From Pseudomonas grandcourensis (lineage in GTDB: Bacteria > Pseudomonadota > Gammaproteobacteria > Pseudomonadales > Pseudomonadaceae), in NCBI RefSeq assembly GCF_039909015.1, contig NZ_CP150919.1:2394501-2458500 (forward strand): a stretch of DNA of 64,000 nt. The letters run 5' to 3'. Position numbers and translations under genes: made by a program. The notes beneath the pieces are model-generated. The model saw nothing but the letters and a program-made list of their open reading frames with translations. It had not been told where the DNA came from and did no database searches. The stretch's first letter is position 1, and each line of letters starts with the position of its first letter. Below, piece by piece: positions 29,402 through 38,932 of the stretch.

Positions 29402-30156
29402 GGTGCAAGCGGCGTGATGGGGAAGTCCATGACGTCCGGCTTCTGCGGATTTCCGCTGTACGTGAAGTGCCACCACTCGGCCGAATAACCCACGAAGCCT
29501 TCCCTGGCCATGGCACTGGTCAGGCGTTGGCGATTGGCTTTGGCCGTGGCGTTGATCAGCGCCGAGTCGGTGTGCGCCCGCTCATCGAAACAATCGAAAC
29601 CGGTGCCCATGTCCAACGCGCCGTCGTGCCAGCGCTGGCCGTAAGGGGCGGTGCAATCCACTGGCGTGACCGAAGGCGTCCAGGTGTCGGCGGGCAGGGC
29701 GTCGGGGCCGGTCAGGGTCAGGTCGACGGTGTTGCCCCGGGAATGATTGGACACCCGGGCCACATAACCCAGGCGCCAGAAGTCCTGCTTGTCGACCCGT
29801 GGATAGAACTCGGTCTTCAGCGGGTCGCCAGGTTCGGTGGCGAAGCGTCCCATGTCCGCCACCGCGCGGGTCGGGCGATAACAATCGAATACCTTCAAGC
29901 CGTAGCCTTCGGCTTTCAGTGAGCTTTGCACTCGGGCCAATGCCTTCGCAGCGTCCTCCGACAGCAGACACTCCGCCGCCTGGTAGCCGTCGAGCGGGTG
30001 CCCGGTGAAGTTGTGCGCGCTGGCGTAGCGGATGTCCTGCTCGATGCCCGGGTCGACGCTGCGCACATACACCATGTGCCCGGGTTTCGGCTCGTCGGCC
30101 ATGCACGGCGTGGCAAGGCTCAGGCACAGCAACAACAGACAGGGTGAACGCGACAT
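29398..30156 (-). CDS. Exported D-alanyl-D-alanine dipeptidase (VanX/DdpX family)
   Basis: Zinc peptidase cutting D-Ala-D-Ala. 252 residues with a signal peptide ending CMA at about 20. Zinc ligands H138 and D145 (SNHSRGNTVDL) and H230, the catalytic E227 (EWWH), and R94 (CYRPTRAV) are all present. Export points to recycling of periplasmic D-Ala dipeptide as nutrient or cell-wall turnover rather than vancomycin resistance, for which there are no vanHAS-type neighbours. Start at ATG 30156 has GGAG nine bases upstream; ATG 30171 is possible. Confidence 0.9.
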   Translation of the reverse strand: MSRSPCLLLLCLSLATPCMADEPKPGHMVYVRSVDPGIEQDIRYASAHNFTGHPLDGYQAAECLLSEDAAKALARVQSSLKAEGYGLKVFDCYRPTRAVADMGRFATEPGDPLKTEFYPRVDKQDFWRLGYVARVSNHSRGNTVDLTLTGPDALPADTWTPSVTPVDCTAPYGQRWHDGALDMGTGFDCFDERAHTDSALINATAKANRQRLTSAMAREGFVGYSAEWWHFTYSGNPQKPDVMDFPITPLAP

Positions 30157-30189
30157 CGGGAACGGCTCCATGCATGACCAGTCATTCCA

Positions 30190-31179
30190 TCATGGCTTGA
30201 AACCGTCCGTACCTCCATGAAGTTGTTGATCGGCGTGATAGGACGAGCGCACCAGCGGCCCGGACGCCACGTTCTTGAAGCCCATGCGCGTGCCTTCTTC
30301 GGCGAACCAGGCAAAGGTGTCCGGGTGCACGAAGCGCTGCACCGGCAAGTGACTGCGGGAGGGTTGCAGGTATTGGCCGAGGGTCAGCATGTCGATGTCG
30401 TGCTCGCGCATGCGCTGCATGACCTCGATAACCTCCTCGTCGGTTTCGCCAAGGCCCAGCATCAGACCGGATTTGGTCGGCACATGGGGCACCGCTTGCT
30501 TGAATTTCTGCAGCAGGTCCAGCGACCACTCAAAGTCCGAACCCGGCCGCGCGGCCTTGTACAGGCGGGGTACGGTTTCCAGGTTGTGGTTGAACACGTC
30601 CGGCGGCTCATTGGCGGTGATCGCCAGGGCCACGTCCATGCGTCCGCGATAATCCGGCACCAGGGTTTCCAGTTGAATGCCGGGGGACAGCTTGCGGATT
30701 TCCCGCAGGCAATCGACAAAGTGCTGGGCACCACCGTCGCGCAAATCGTCGCGGTCCACCGAGGTGATCACCACGTACTTCAGGCGCAGCTCGGCGATGG
30801 CCACGGCCAGGTTCATCGGCTCGTTGGTGTCCAGAGGCTTGGGCCGGCCATGGCCGACATCGCAGAACGGACAGCGACGGGTGCAGATGTCGCCCATGAT
30901 CATGAAAGTCGCCGTACCGCCGGAAAAACACTCACCGAGGTTCGGGCACGAGGCTTCTTCGCAGACGCTGTGCAGCTTGTGCTTGCGCAGCAGTTGTTTG
31001 ATCCGGTCGACCTCGGGCGAGATCGGCATGCGCACGCGAATCCAGTCGGGTTTGCGCGGGAATTCATCCGTGGGAATGATCTTCACCGGAATCCGCGCAA
31101 CCTTTTCCGCACCGCGCAGTTTGGTGCCGATTTCTACTTTGGCCGGGCTGTTGCCGGTTGATTCGACAATGGCATTCAT
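30190..31179 (-). CDS. lipA: Lipoyl synthase
   Basis: Radical-SAM enzyme inserting two sulfurs into octanoyl groups on lipoyl domains. 329 residues with the auxiliary cluster cysteines C73, C78, C84, the radical-SAM cysteines C99, C103, C106 (CTRRCPFC) and the C-terminal RSSY (S313 ligates the auxiliary cluster). No lipB is beside it. It lies downstream of gcvH and glyA on the same strand, separated from glyA by a REP pair, and could supply lipoylation for the H protein. AAGGAA precedes the ATG by 7 bases. Confidence 0.96.
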   Translation of the reverse strand: MNAIVESTGNSPAKVEIGTKLRGAEKVARIPVKIIPTDEFPRKPDWIRVRMPISPEVDRIKQLLRKHKLHSVCEEASCPNLGECFSGGTATFMIMGDICTRRCPFCDVGHGRPKPLDTNEPMNLAVAIAELRLKYVVITSVDRDDLRDGGAQHFVDCLREIRKLSPGIQLETLVPDYRGRMDVALAITANEPPDVFNHNLETVPRLYKAARPGSDFEWSLDLLQKFKQAVPHVPTKSGLMLGLGETDEEVIEVMQRMREHDIDMLTLGQYLQPSRSHLPVQRFVHPDTFAWFAEEGTRMGFKNVASGPLVRSSYHADQQLHGGTDGFKP

Positions 31180-31210
31180 GATGCTTTCCTTGTGCAGCAG
31201 GGAGCAGAAC

Positions 31211-31303
31211 CTGTAGGAGTGAGCCTGCTCGCGATAGCGTCGTATCAGTCAATATGAATAGCGACTGATCCACCGCTATCGCGAGCAGGCTCGCTCCTAC
31301 AGG
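31211..31303. repeat. REP pair inside the gcvH-glyA-lipA run
   Basis: Inverted REP units GGAGTGAGCCTGCTCGCGAT and complement fill nearly the whole glyA-lipA gap. Here, unusually, the REP sits between co-directional genes and may lower lipA expression relative to glyA or mark lipA as a separate unit. Confidence 0.9.
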
Positions 31304-31320
31304 GGATTTGTGTGGATTGC

Positions 31321-32577
<1,257 letters not shown>

Positions 32578-32617
32578 GGTGTGGTCCTTTTTCGGATTCG
32601 GGATATGCGTAGGGGCT

Positions 32618-33001
32618 TCAAGCGTCGGCGTGTTCTGCGGTCAGGCGTTCATAGGCGTCTTGATCCAGTAGATCGCCCAGCGCCAGGGCATCGACCGGTT
32701 TGAAGCGAAAGAACCAGCCTTCGCCCAATGGGTCTTCGTTGACCAGTTCCGGGGTACTCTCCAGCGTCGCGTTGATCTCGACCACTTCACCGTCCAGCGG
32801 CATGCCGATACTGCTGGCAGCCTTCACCGATTCCAGCACCGACACTTCAGCGCCTGCATCGAAGGCGCCCAGTTCAGGCACCTGAACGAACACCACATCC
32901 CCCAGCGCCTGCTGGGCAAACGCCGTGATGCCGACGGTGACCAGGCCATTGCTTTCAAGGCGCAACCATTCGTGATCGACGGTAAAACGCAATTGGCTCA
33001 T
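32618..33001 (-). CDS. gcvH: Glycine cleavage system H protein
   Basis: Lipoyl-carrying shuttle of the glycine cleavage system. 127 residues; the lipoylated lysine is K60 in VLESVKAAS, followed by the usual G-E-V turn (LDGEVVEIN) and the [11 protein letters not shown] end. AAGGAG five bases before ATG 33001. First gene after the sigma-54 promoter. gcvP and gcvT, normally next to it, are missing from the window. Confidence 0.96.
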   Translation of the reverse strand: MSQLRFTVDHEWLRLESNGLVTVGITAFAQQALGDVVFVQVPELGAFDAGAEVSVLESVKAASSIGMPLDGEVVEINATLESTPELVNEDPLGEGWFFRFKPVDALALGDLLDQDAYERLTAEHADA

Positions 33002-33061
33002 ATCAACTCCTTATTGTTTTGACGCTCGTGGCGGGACGACGAGCGGGGTTGGAGGAGTGAT

Positions 33062-33077
33062 AGCAAGGGTGGTGCCA
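33062..33077 (-). promoter_or_regulatory. Sigma-54 (-24/-12) promoter of gcvH-glyA
   Basis: Minus-strand TGGCACC-ACCC-TTGCT matches the sigma-54 consensus TGGCACG-N4-TTGCW with the required GG-N10-GC spacing. Transcription would start near 33051, giving a leader of about 50 bases. It fits the adjacent sigma-54 activator gene. Confidence 0.82.
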
Positions 33078-33140
33078 ATGTTTTTTATTTGTTTTAAATC
33101 AATGGCTTGAAGTTGTTTTATTAAGTGCGATAGATTTCAT

Positions 33141-33160
33141 CTGTATTGAAATCAATACAG
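33141..33160. promoter_or_regulatory. Candidate enhancer site for the GcsR-like activator
   Basis: Perfect 9-base arms CTGTATTGA/TCAATACAG with a 2-base centre, about 65 bases upstream of the -24 element. TyrR/GcsR-type activators bind TGTA-type palindromes at such positions. A partial copy (CTGTATCGATTTGCAGAC) lies at 33230-33247 in the plus sense. Confidence 0.6.
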
Positions 33161-33274
33161 ACAAACAGGGCTGTGGGAGCAGACGCCGTAAATGCGCGGT
33201 GGGAAAGGATTTGTCTTGATTCCGCTACGCTGTATCGATTTGCAGACGAACAATTCAACAACAACACCGATCCC

Positions 33275-33366
33275 CTGTAGGAGTGAGCCTGCTCGCGATG
33301 AGGGCGTGTCAGTCGAAATGTATGTTGACTGTCAGGCCGCTATCGCGAGCAGGCTCGCTCCTACAG
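33275..33366. repeat. REP pair
   Basis: Inverted REP units in the 387-base gap between the gcsR-like gene and gcvH. The same gap holds the sigma-54 promoter (33062-33077) and the dyad at 33141-33160; positions 33165-33270 show nothing further apart from the half-site noted there. Confidence 0.9.
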
Positions 33367-33388
33367 GGAATGTGTTCCGACAGATAGC

Positions 33389-34897
33389 TCAGGGCTTGGC
33401 GGGAATGCCGTACTTGCGCAGGCGAATGGCAATGGCGCTATGGGACGTCTGCAACCGCGCCGCCAGCAACCGACTGGACGGATAGCTGCGATAAAGCTGT
33501 TCCAGCAGGTTCTTCTCAAAGTCGCCAACGGCCTCTTCCAGGCTGCCGACTTCGCCGTCGTTCTGCCGCTCTACCGCCGTGCGGGCGATGTCCAGGTCGT
33601 CGATGTCCACCAGCGGATTTTCGCAAATCGCCGCCGCGCGAAAGATCACGTTTTGCAGTTGCCGCACGTTGCCCGGCCAGCGGTTGCCGAGCAGGGCGCT
33701 GAAGGTGCTCGGTGCCAAACGACACGCCGGTCGCTGGATCTGCGCGCAGGCCTGTTGCATGAAGTGATTGGCCATCAGCAGGATGTCATGACCGCGCTCG
33801 CGCAGCGGCGGCACTTGCAGGTTGAGCACGTTGAGGCGGTAGAACAGGTCTTCGCGAAACCGTCCTTCGGCGACCATTTTTTCCAGGTCACGGTGGGTCG
33901 CGCTGAGCACCCGCACATTGACCCGGACTTCTTTGTCGCCACCGACCCGACGGAAGCACCCATCGCTCAAAAAACGCAGCAATTTGGCTTGCAGGTAGGG
34001 CGACATTTCGCCGACTTCATCGAGAAACACCGTGCCTTGGTCGGCCAGTTCCAGCAGGCCGAGTTTGCCGCCCCGTTGCGCACCGGTGAAGGCGCCGGGG
34101 GCATAGCCGAACAGTTCGCTTTCGGCCAGGCTTTCGGGCAGTGCGGCGCAGTTCAGGGCCAGAAACGGTGAGTCGTGGCGAGCGCTGATGGCATGGCAGG
34201 CACGGGCCACCAGTTCCTTGCCAGTGCCGGTTTCACCCTGGATCAGCAACGGCGCATCAAGGGCCGCCACCCGTTGCGCGCGGGCCTTGAGCGCACGAAT
34301 CGGTGGCGATTCGCCAAGCAGCGCATCGAAGCCTTCGGCATGGTCATGGTGCAGCGCCGACAGGCGTTCGCCGATGCGATTGGGTTGATACAGGGTGAGC
34401 AGGGCGCCGGCGTCAGTGATCGGCATCGCGTCGAGCAGCAACGTCTGGCCGCCGAGGCTGACCTCGTGCATCGGCAGGCGGAAATGTTGAGCGATCAAGG
34501 TGCGTTGCAAATCGGCATCGTCGAACAGCGCGGTCAGCGACTCACCGGCCGGTTCGCGCCCGCAGAGGGCGATCAGCGCCGGGTTGGCCAGCAGCACATG
34601 GCCACGGTCATCCACCGCCAGCACCGGGTCGGAACTGGCTGCCAGCAGCGCGTCCAGTTGCAGGCGCCGGCGTTGCCCCGGAAGGATGTCGACCATGGTC
34701 ACCGCTTGCACGCCGCGCACATCGAAAAGCGCCTCGCGCAATTCCTCCAGCACCTCGGCGCCGAGGGTCGGGGCGTCGATGTAGACGTTCGGCGGCACCA
34801 TCTCCACGGCGTCCAGATTGAAACTGCGACCACCGAGCAGGGCCAGCACTTCCTGGGTGATGCCGACGCGGTCGATGAAGGTGACGTGGATGCGCAT
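33389..34897 (-). CDS. gcsR: Sigma-54-dependent activator, GcsR/TyrR-like
   Basis: 502 residues: N-terminal ACT domain (about 1-70), PAS domain (about 85-160), AAA+ domain with Walker A GETGTGKE (221-228), the sigma-54 contact loop GAFTGA (268-273) and Walker B FLDEVGEM (291-298), and a TyrR-type C-terminal helix-turn-helix (about 470-495, LLAARLQTSHSAIAIRL). This matches GcsR of P. aeruginosa, the glycine-responsive activator of the gcv2 operon. It lies directly upstream of a sigma-54 promoter serving gcvH-glyA. Glycine sensing through ACT/PAS is inferred from the family. Confidence 0.88.
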   Translation of the reverse strand: MRIHVTFIDRVGITQEVLALLGGRSFNLDAVEMVPPNVYIDAPTLGAEVLEELREALFDVRGVQAVTMVDILPGQRRRLQLDALLAASSDPVLAVDDRGHVLLANPALIALCGREPAGESLTALFDDADLQRTLIAQHFRLPMHEVSLGGQTLLLDAMPITDAGALLTLYQPNRIGERLSALHHDHAEGFDALLGESPPIRALKARAQRVAALDAPLLIQGETGTGKELVARACHAISARHDSPFLALNCAALPESLAESELFGYAPGAFTGAQRGGKLGLLELADQGTVFLDEVGEMSPYLQAKLLRFLSDGCFRRVGGDKEVRVNVRVLSATHRDLEKMVAEGRFREDLFYRLNVLNLQVPPLRERGHDILLMANHFMQQACAQIQRPACRLAPSTFSALLGNRWPGNVRQLQNVIFRAAAICENPLVDIDDLDIARTAVERQNDGEVGSLEEAVGDFEKNLLEQLYRSYPSSRLLAARLQTSHSAIAIRLRKYGIPAKP

Positions 34898-34965
34898 GAC
34901 GGGCCTGCAAGGTTGGAGAACCGAATCAGTATGCCCGGCAAAATTTGAATTTGGCGAGCGTCACA

Positions 34966-35880
34966 TCACGGCTGGCCGGTTTTACGGGCGCTGGCAGCCA
35001 GGTCCTCGAGGAACGCCTGGAGGATCGGTGGCGGTGCCGTGCCGCGTCGGGTGATCACGTCGAAAGGCGATTTCAGACGCAGACTCCCGGGGGCCAACTG
35101 GTGCATCTCGCCGCTCTTGACCCACTGGGCGGCGAAGTGCTCAGGCAGAAAGCCCAGGTAGGCGCCGGAGATGATCAGGATCGCCGTGGCTTCGATGTTG
35201 TCCACGGTGGCGGCCGCCTTGCTCACGCCCAGGTGTTCGAGGTCGTATTGCTGCATGTAGCCGCGCACGACGATGCGCCCCGCAGCGACTTCTTCGAGCA
35301 GTTCCTCACCTTCGGCGCGGCTGCCGTACAACGGGTGACGCCGCCCGCAATACAAACCCAGGGCTTCCTGGTACAGCGGTGATTGCAGCAGGCCCGGCAC
35401 ATGGATCGGGAAGTGCCCGATGGCCAGGTGCAGGCGACCGTCGAGCACCCGTTCTTCGAGTTCCGCCGGGGTGCCGACGTACACGTTCAGGTGCACGTCA
35501 TGGCCTCGGGAGACGAAGCGCTGGGTGGTGCGCGGGATCGGCGAATCGGGGTCGGTGATCGTGGTGTCGATGATCCCCAGGTTGAGCTTGCCGCTGATGT
35601 GCTGCTTGAGCACGTCCGCGTCCATGCAGAAGTTTTCCACCGCCGACAGCAGGCGCTGGGTGGCTTCATGGATCGCCACCCCTTGTTCGGTCAGGCGGAA
35701 GCCGCTGCGCCCACGCTGGCAGAGTTTGACCCCGAGACGGGTTTCCAGGTGGGTCATCTGTTCGCTGATGGTCGACTGCCCGGCATTGAGCGCCGCCTGC
35801 GCGGCCGAGAAACCGCCGCAGCGCACAATCGTGGCAAACACCCTGAGCAGTTTCAGGTCGACATCGTGCAGCTGGATCAT
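34966..35880 (-). CDS. LysR family transcriptional regulator
   Basis: 304 residues with winged helix-turn-helix at about 8-65 (GGFSAAQAALNAGQSTISEQM) and a LysR effector domain. Divergent from the ureohydrolase gene (151-base gap), so a likely regulator of the ureohydrolase-ALDH-permease-dehydrogenase set. Related in style to the LysR at 17974, which also faces an NCS1 permease operon. Confidence 0.93.
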   Translation of the reverse strand: MIQLHDVDLKLLRVFATIVRCGGFSAAQAALNAGQSTISEQMTHLETRLGVKLCQRGRSGFRLTEQGVAIHEATQRLLSAVENFCMDADVLKQHISGKLNLGIIDTTITDPDSPIPRTTQRFVSRGHDVHLNVYVGTPAELEERVLDGRLHLAIGHFPIHVPGLLQSPLYQEALGLYCGRRHPLYGSRAEGEELLEEVAAGRIVVRGYMQQYDLEHLGVSKAAATVDNIEATAILIISGAYLGFLPEHFAAQWVKSGEMHQLAPGSLRLKSPFDVITRRGTAPPPILQAFLEDLAASARKTGQP

Positions 35881-35911
35881 CTTGGGCCTCCGGCATGGGG
35901 ACGCATCGGGA

Positions 35912-35927
35912 ATACCGATATGAGTAT
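35912..35927. promoter_or_regulatory. Candidate LysR box (ATAC-N8-GTAT)
   Basis: Inverted ATAC/GTAT arms separated by 8 bases, 32 bases from the LysR start, close to the classical ATAC-N7-GTAT form of LysR-type sites. Weak evidence on sequence alone. Confidence 0.35.
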
Positions 35928-36031
35928 CTGATGTTTAGCATTTTTTCCACGAAAACCTGCGCCCATAGTCTTTCCAACGGCGGTCGCCTTGCAGTCCGCC
36001 AAGCCGATAACAAGAAGTGGAGAGGCTAGAA

Positions 36032-37033
36032 ATGTCGAACAACGGTTATGAATCCGGTCGCCTGAACCTGCCATTCGTGGGTCATTGCACCTTTGGCAAA
36101 TCCCCGGTGTGCACCGATTGGGATGCACTGGATGCCGACGTCGCGGTGCTTGGCGTGCCCAACGACATGGGCACCCAGTGGCGCTCCGGCGCACGCTTCG
36201 GACCACGCGGGATTCGCGAAGCATCGACGCTGTTTTCCTTCGGCCACGCCGGCGCCTATGACCACGAAGATGACGTGATGTACCTCACCGCATCGGACGT
36301 GCGCATGGTCGACGTCGGTGATGCCGACATCGTCCACACCGACATGGTGACCAGCAACAAGAACACCGAATACGCCGTACGCAAGATTCTCGATGCCGGC
36401 GTGATGCCGGTGGTGCTCGGCGGCGACCACTCGGTGCACGCGCCAGTGATCAAGGCCTTCGAAGGCCGCGGCCCGATCCACATCATTCACTTCGATGCGC
36501 ACCTGGATTTTGTCGACGAGCGTCACGGTGTGCGCTACGGCCACGGCAACCCGCTGCGCCGCGCATCCGAAATGAACCACATTGTCGGCATGACCCAGAT
36601 GGGCATCCGCAACGTGTCGTCGTCCAACCGCGACGACTACGAAGCGGCCCATGAAGCCGGCTCGAAAATCCTCTCGGTGCGCGACGTGCGTCGCCTTGGC
36701 GTCGAGGGTGTGCTGGCGCTGATCCCGCAGAACATCAACTACTACATCACCATCGACATCGACGGTTTCGACCCGTCCATCGCCCCTGGCACCGGCACCC
36801 CGAGCCACGGCGGCTTCCTCTACTACGAAGTGCTGGAAATCATCCAGGCCCTGGCCAAGCGCAGCAAAGGCAACATCGTCGGCATGGACCTGGTGGAAGT
36901 GGCACCGGTCTACGACCCGACCGGCATGACCTCGATCCTGGCCGCGCAACTGCTGCTCAACAGCATCGGTTTCATCTTCCACGAGCGTGGCAAGGTGCGG
37001 GCAGCCGCCGAGAGCGAAGCCGCATCAGCCTGA
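36032..37033 (+). CDS. Ureohydrolase of the agmatinase/guanidinobutyrase family
   Basis: Dinuclear manganese enzyme releasing urea from a guanidino compound. 333 residues. All six metal ligands are present: H133 (GGDHS), D155, H157 and D159 (HFDAHLDF), D242 and D244 (IDIDGFD). The family covers agmatinase SpeB, guanidinobutyrase GbuA and guanidinopropionase GpuA; sequence alone does not settle which. The neighbouring ALDH and alcohol dehydrogenase favour guanidinobutyrate-type substrates over agmatine. ATG 36032 has AGAGG seven bases upstream; GTG 36017 would add five residues. Confidence 0.9.
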   Translation: MSNNGYESGRLNLPFVGHCTFGKSPVCTDWDALDADVAVLGVPNDMGTQWRSGARFGPRGIREASTLFSFGHAGAYDHEDDVMYLTASDVRMVDVGDADIVHTDMVTSNKNTEYAVRKILDAGVMPVVLGGDHSVHAPVIKAFEGRGPIHIIHFDAHLDFVDERHGVRYGHGNPLRRASEMNHIVGMTQMGIRNVSSSNRDDYEAAHEAGSKILSVRDVRRLGVEGVLALIPQNINYYITIDIDGFDPSIAPGTGTPSHGGFLYYEVLEIIQALAKRSKGNIVGMDLVEVAPVYDPTGMTSILAAQLLLNSIGFIFHERGKVRAAAESEAASA

Positions 37034-37086
37034 TCATCGAAACCAGTGACCCGGCAGGCTCTGACTGCCGGGCAGAGAGAACAAAA

Positions 37087-38598
37087 ATGGACACGATCGT
37101 CAAAAGTTACCTGCAAAAATTCGGCGTCAGCGAAGCCACCCAGACCTTCCTCAGCAAGGTCCAGAAAATGTTCATCGGCGGCGCCTGGGTCGAAGCCAGC
37201 GACGGCCAGACTTCCGATGTGATCGAACCTTCGACCGAAGGCCTGATCACCCGCATTCCCATGGGCACCACCGACGACCTGGACCGCGCCGTGCAAGCCG
37301 CCCGCGCGCAGTTCGACGGCGGCGCCTGGCGCCAGGCCAAACCGGCGGAACGCGAGCGCATGATGCAGCGCCTGGCCGACCTGGTTGAGCAGAACGCTGC
37401 GGAACTGGCGGAAATCGAATCCATCGACATGGGCAAATCGGTTGCCTTCGCCAAGGACGTGGACATCCAGGGCACCGTCGATACCCTGCGTTACTTCGCC
37501 GGCTGGGCCACCAAGCTGCACGGCCGTACTGTCGAACCTTCGCTGCCGGGCAACTACCTGGCCTATACCCGCAAGGAAGCGGTCGGCGTGGTCGGCGCCA
37601 TCGTGCCGTGGAACTTCCCGCTGCAAACCATGGCCTGGAAGCTCGGCGCGGCGCTGGCGACCGGTTGCACCGTGGTGGTCAAGCCCGCCGAACTGACTTC
37701 GCTGTCGGCCCTGCGTTTCGCTGAGCTGGTGCAGGAAGCGGGCATCCCTGACGGCGTGATCAACATCGTCACCGGGCGCGGCAGCGTGGTCGGTGCGGCC
37801 ATGGCTACCCACCCGGGCATCGACAAACTGACCTTCACCGGTTCTACCCCGGTCGGCCAGACTGTCGGCCGCGCGGCGCTGGATGACATGAAGCGCCTGA
37901 CCCTCGAACTCGGTGGTAAATCACCGGTCATCGTCTGCGCCGACGCCGACATCCCGGCCGCCGCCCAAGCAGTCGCCAACGGCGTGTTTTTCAACTCCGG
38001 GCAGGTATGCGACGCCGGTACACGGGCCTATATTCATAGCAGTGTCTACGACGAATTCCTGCGTGAGCTGATCGCCTACACGCGCACCCTGAAAATCGCC
38101 CCGGGCCTGGATCCGGAATGCTTCATCGGCCCGCTGGTTTCGGCCCTGCAAAAACAGCGCGTGACCGAGTACATCGAAACCGGCAAGGCCGAAGGCGCCG
38201 AACTGGTCTACGGCGGCCAACCGATCGAAGGCCCTGGCTTCTTCGTCGAGCCGACCATCTTCGCCAACTGCCGCAATGACATGCGCATTGTCCAGGAAGA
38301 AATCTTCGGCCCGGTGCTGGTCACCGCACCGTTCGACGACGAGGAAGACGCGCTGGCCCTGGCCAACGACTCGCCTTACGGCCTGGCAGCGGCACTGTAT
38401 TCCAACGACCTGGGCAAGGTGCACAGCCTGATTCCACGCTTGAAAGCAGGCTCGGTCTACGTCAACGCCCACGGCACCCTGGATCCATCGATGCCGTTCG
38501 GTGGCTACAAGCAGTCCGGATTCGGCAAGGACCTGGGCGCCGAGCAGCTCGACTACCTGCTCGAAACCAAGGCGGTGTGGATCACGCTGCCAAGCTGA
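37087..38598 (+). CDS. NAD(P)-dependent aldehyde dehydrogenase
   Basis: 503 residues with catalytic C308 (FFNSGQVCDAGTR) and general base E274 (LELGGKSP), plus the VPWNFPL cofactor loop. Sequence and context fit a betaine/gamma-aminobutyraldehyde or 4-guanidinobutyraldehyde dehydrogenase (KauB-like), which would produce the acid cleaved by the upstream ureohydrolase. That assignment is inferred. Lies 53 bases after the ureohydrolase gene; AGAGAACAAA precedes ATG. Confidence 0.92.
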   Translation: MDTIVKSYLQKFGVSEATQTFLSKVQKMFIGGAWVEASDGQTSDVIEPSTEGLITRIPMGTTDDLDRAVQAARAQFDGGAWRQAKPAERERMMQRLADLVEQNAAELAEIESIDMGKSVAFAKDVDIQGTVDTLRYFAGWATKLHGRTVEPSLPGNYLAYTRKEAVGVVGAIVPWNFPLQTMAWKLGAALATGCTVVVKPAELTSLSALRFAELVQEAGIPDGVINIVTGRGSVVGAAMATHPGIDKLTFTGSTPVGQTVGRAALDDMKRLTLELGGKSPVIVCADADIPAAAQAVANGVFFNSGQVCDAGTRAYIHSSVYDEFLRELIAYTRTLKIAPGLDPECFIGPLVSALQKQRVTEYIETGKAEGAELVYGGQPIEGPGFFVEPTIFANCRNDMRIVQEEIFGPVLVTAPFDDEEDALALANDSPYGLAAALYSNDLGKVHSLIPRLKAGSVYVNAHGTLDPSMPFGGYKQSGFGKDLGAEQLDYLLETKAVWITLPS

Positions 38599-38632
38599 TG
38601 CTGATCAGATAAGACAAGGAACAATGCAATCC

Positions 38633-38724
38633 CTGTGGGAGCGAGCTTGCTCGCGATAGCGGACTGTCAGCCAACATCAATGTTGCATGTCACGCCCCCA
38701 TCGCGAGCAAGCTCGCTCCCACAG
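38633..38724. repeat. REP pair
   Basis: Inverted units GGAGCGAGCTTGCTCGCGAT and complement, first of two tandem pairs in the 334-base gap between the ALDH and permease genes. Confidence 0.92.
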
Positions 38725-38776
38725 TCAAAAGGCATCTGCAACAACGCCAGGTAGGCACGGGCAACTGACTCTATCT

Positions 38777-38868
38777 CTGTGGGAGCGAGCTTGCTCGCGA
38801 TGAGGCCAGCACATCCAACATTGATGTTGACTGATCTTGCGCAATCGCGAGCAAGCTCGCTCCCACAG
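38777..38868. repeat. REP pair, tandem to the previous one
   Basis: Second inverted REP pair, 52 bases after the first. The gap 38599-38932 otherwise holds only a short AT-rich stretch (38880-38932) that probably contains the permease promoter or ribosome binding site. Confidence 0.92.
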
Positions 38869-38932
38869 GGGAGTCGTTCACCCGAAAGAACGCGGTTATC
38901 TCGTCATGATCTTCCAACAATAAGAGTCCATC

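Noticed and set aside
29398..30156. Vancomycin-resistance determinant
   Set aside because: The VanX-like protein is exported and has no vanH, vanA or vanRS neighbours; nutrient or wall-peptide recycling is more likely.
38633..38868. Tandem palindromes suggesting a CRISPR array
   Set aside because: They are two REP pairs with inverted, not direct, repeats and no regular unique spacers; no cas genes occur.
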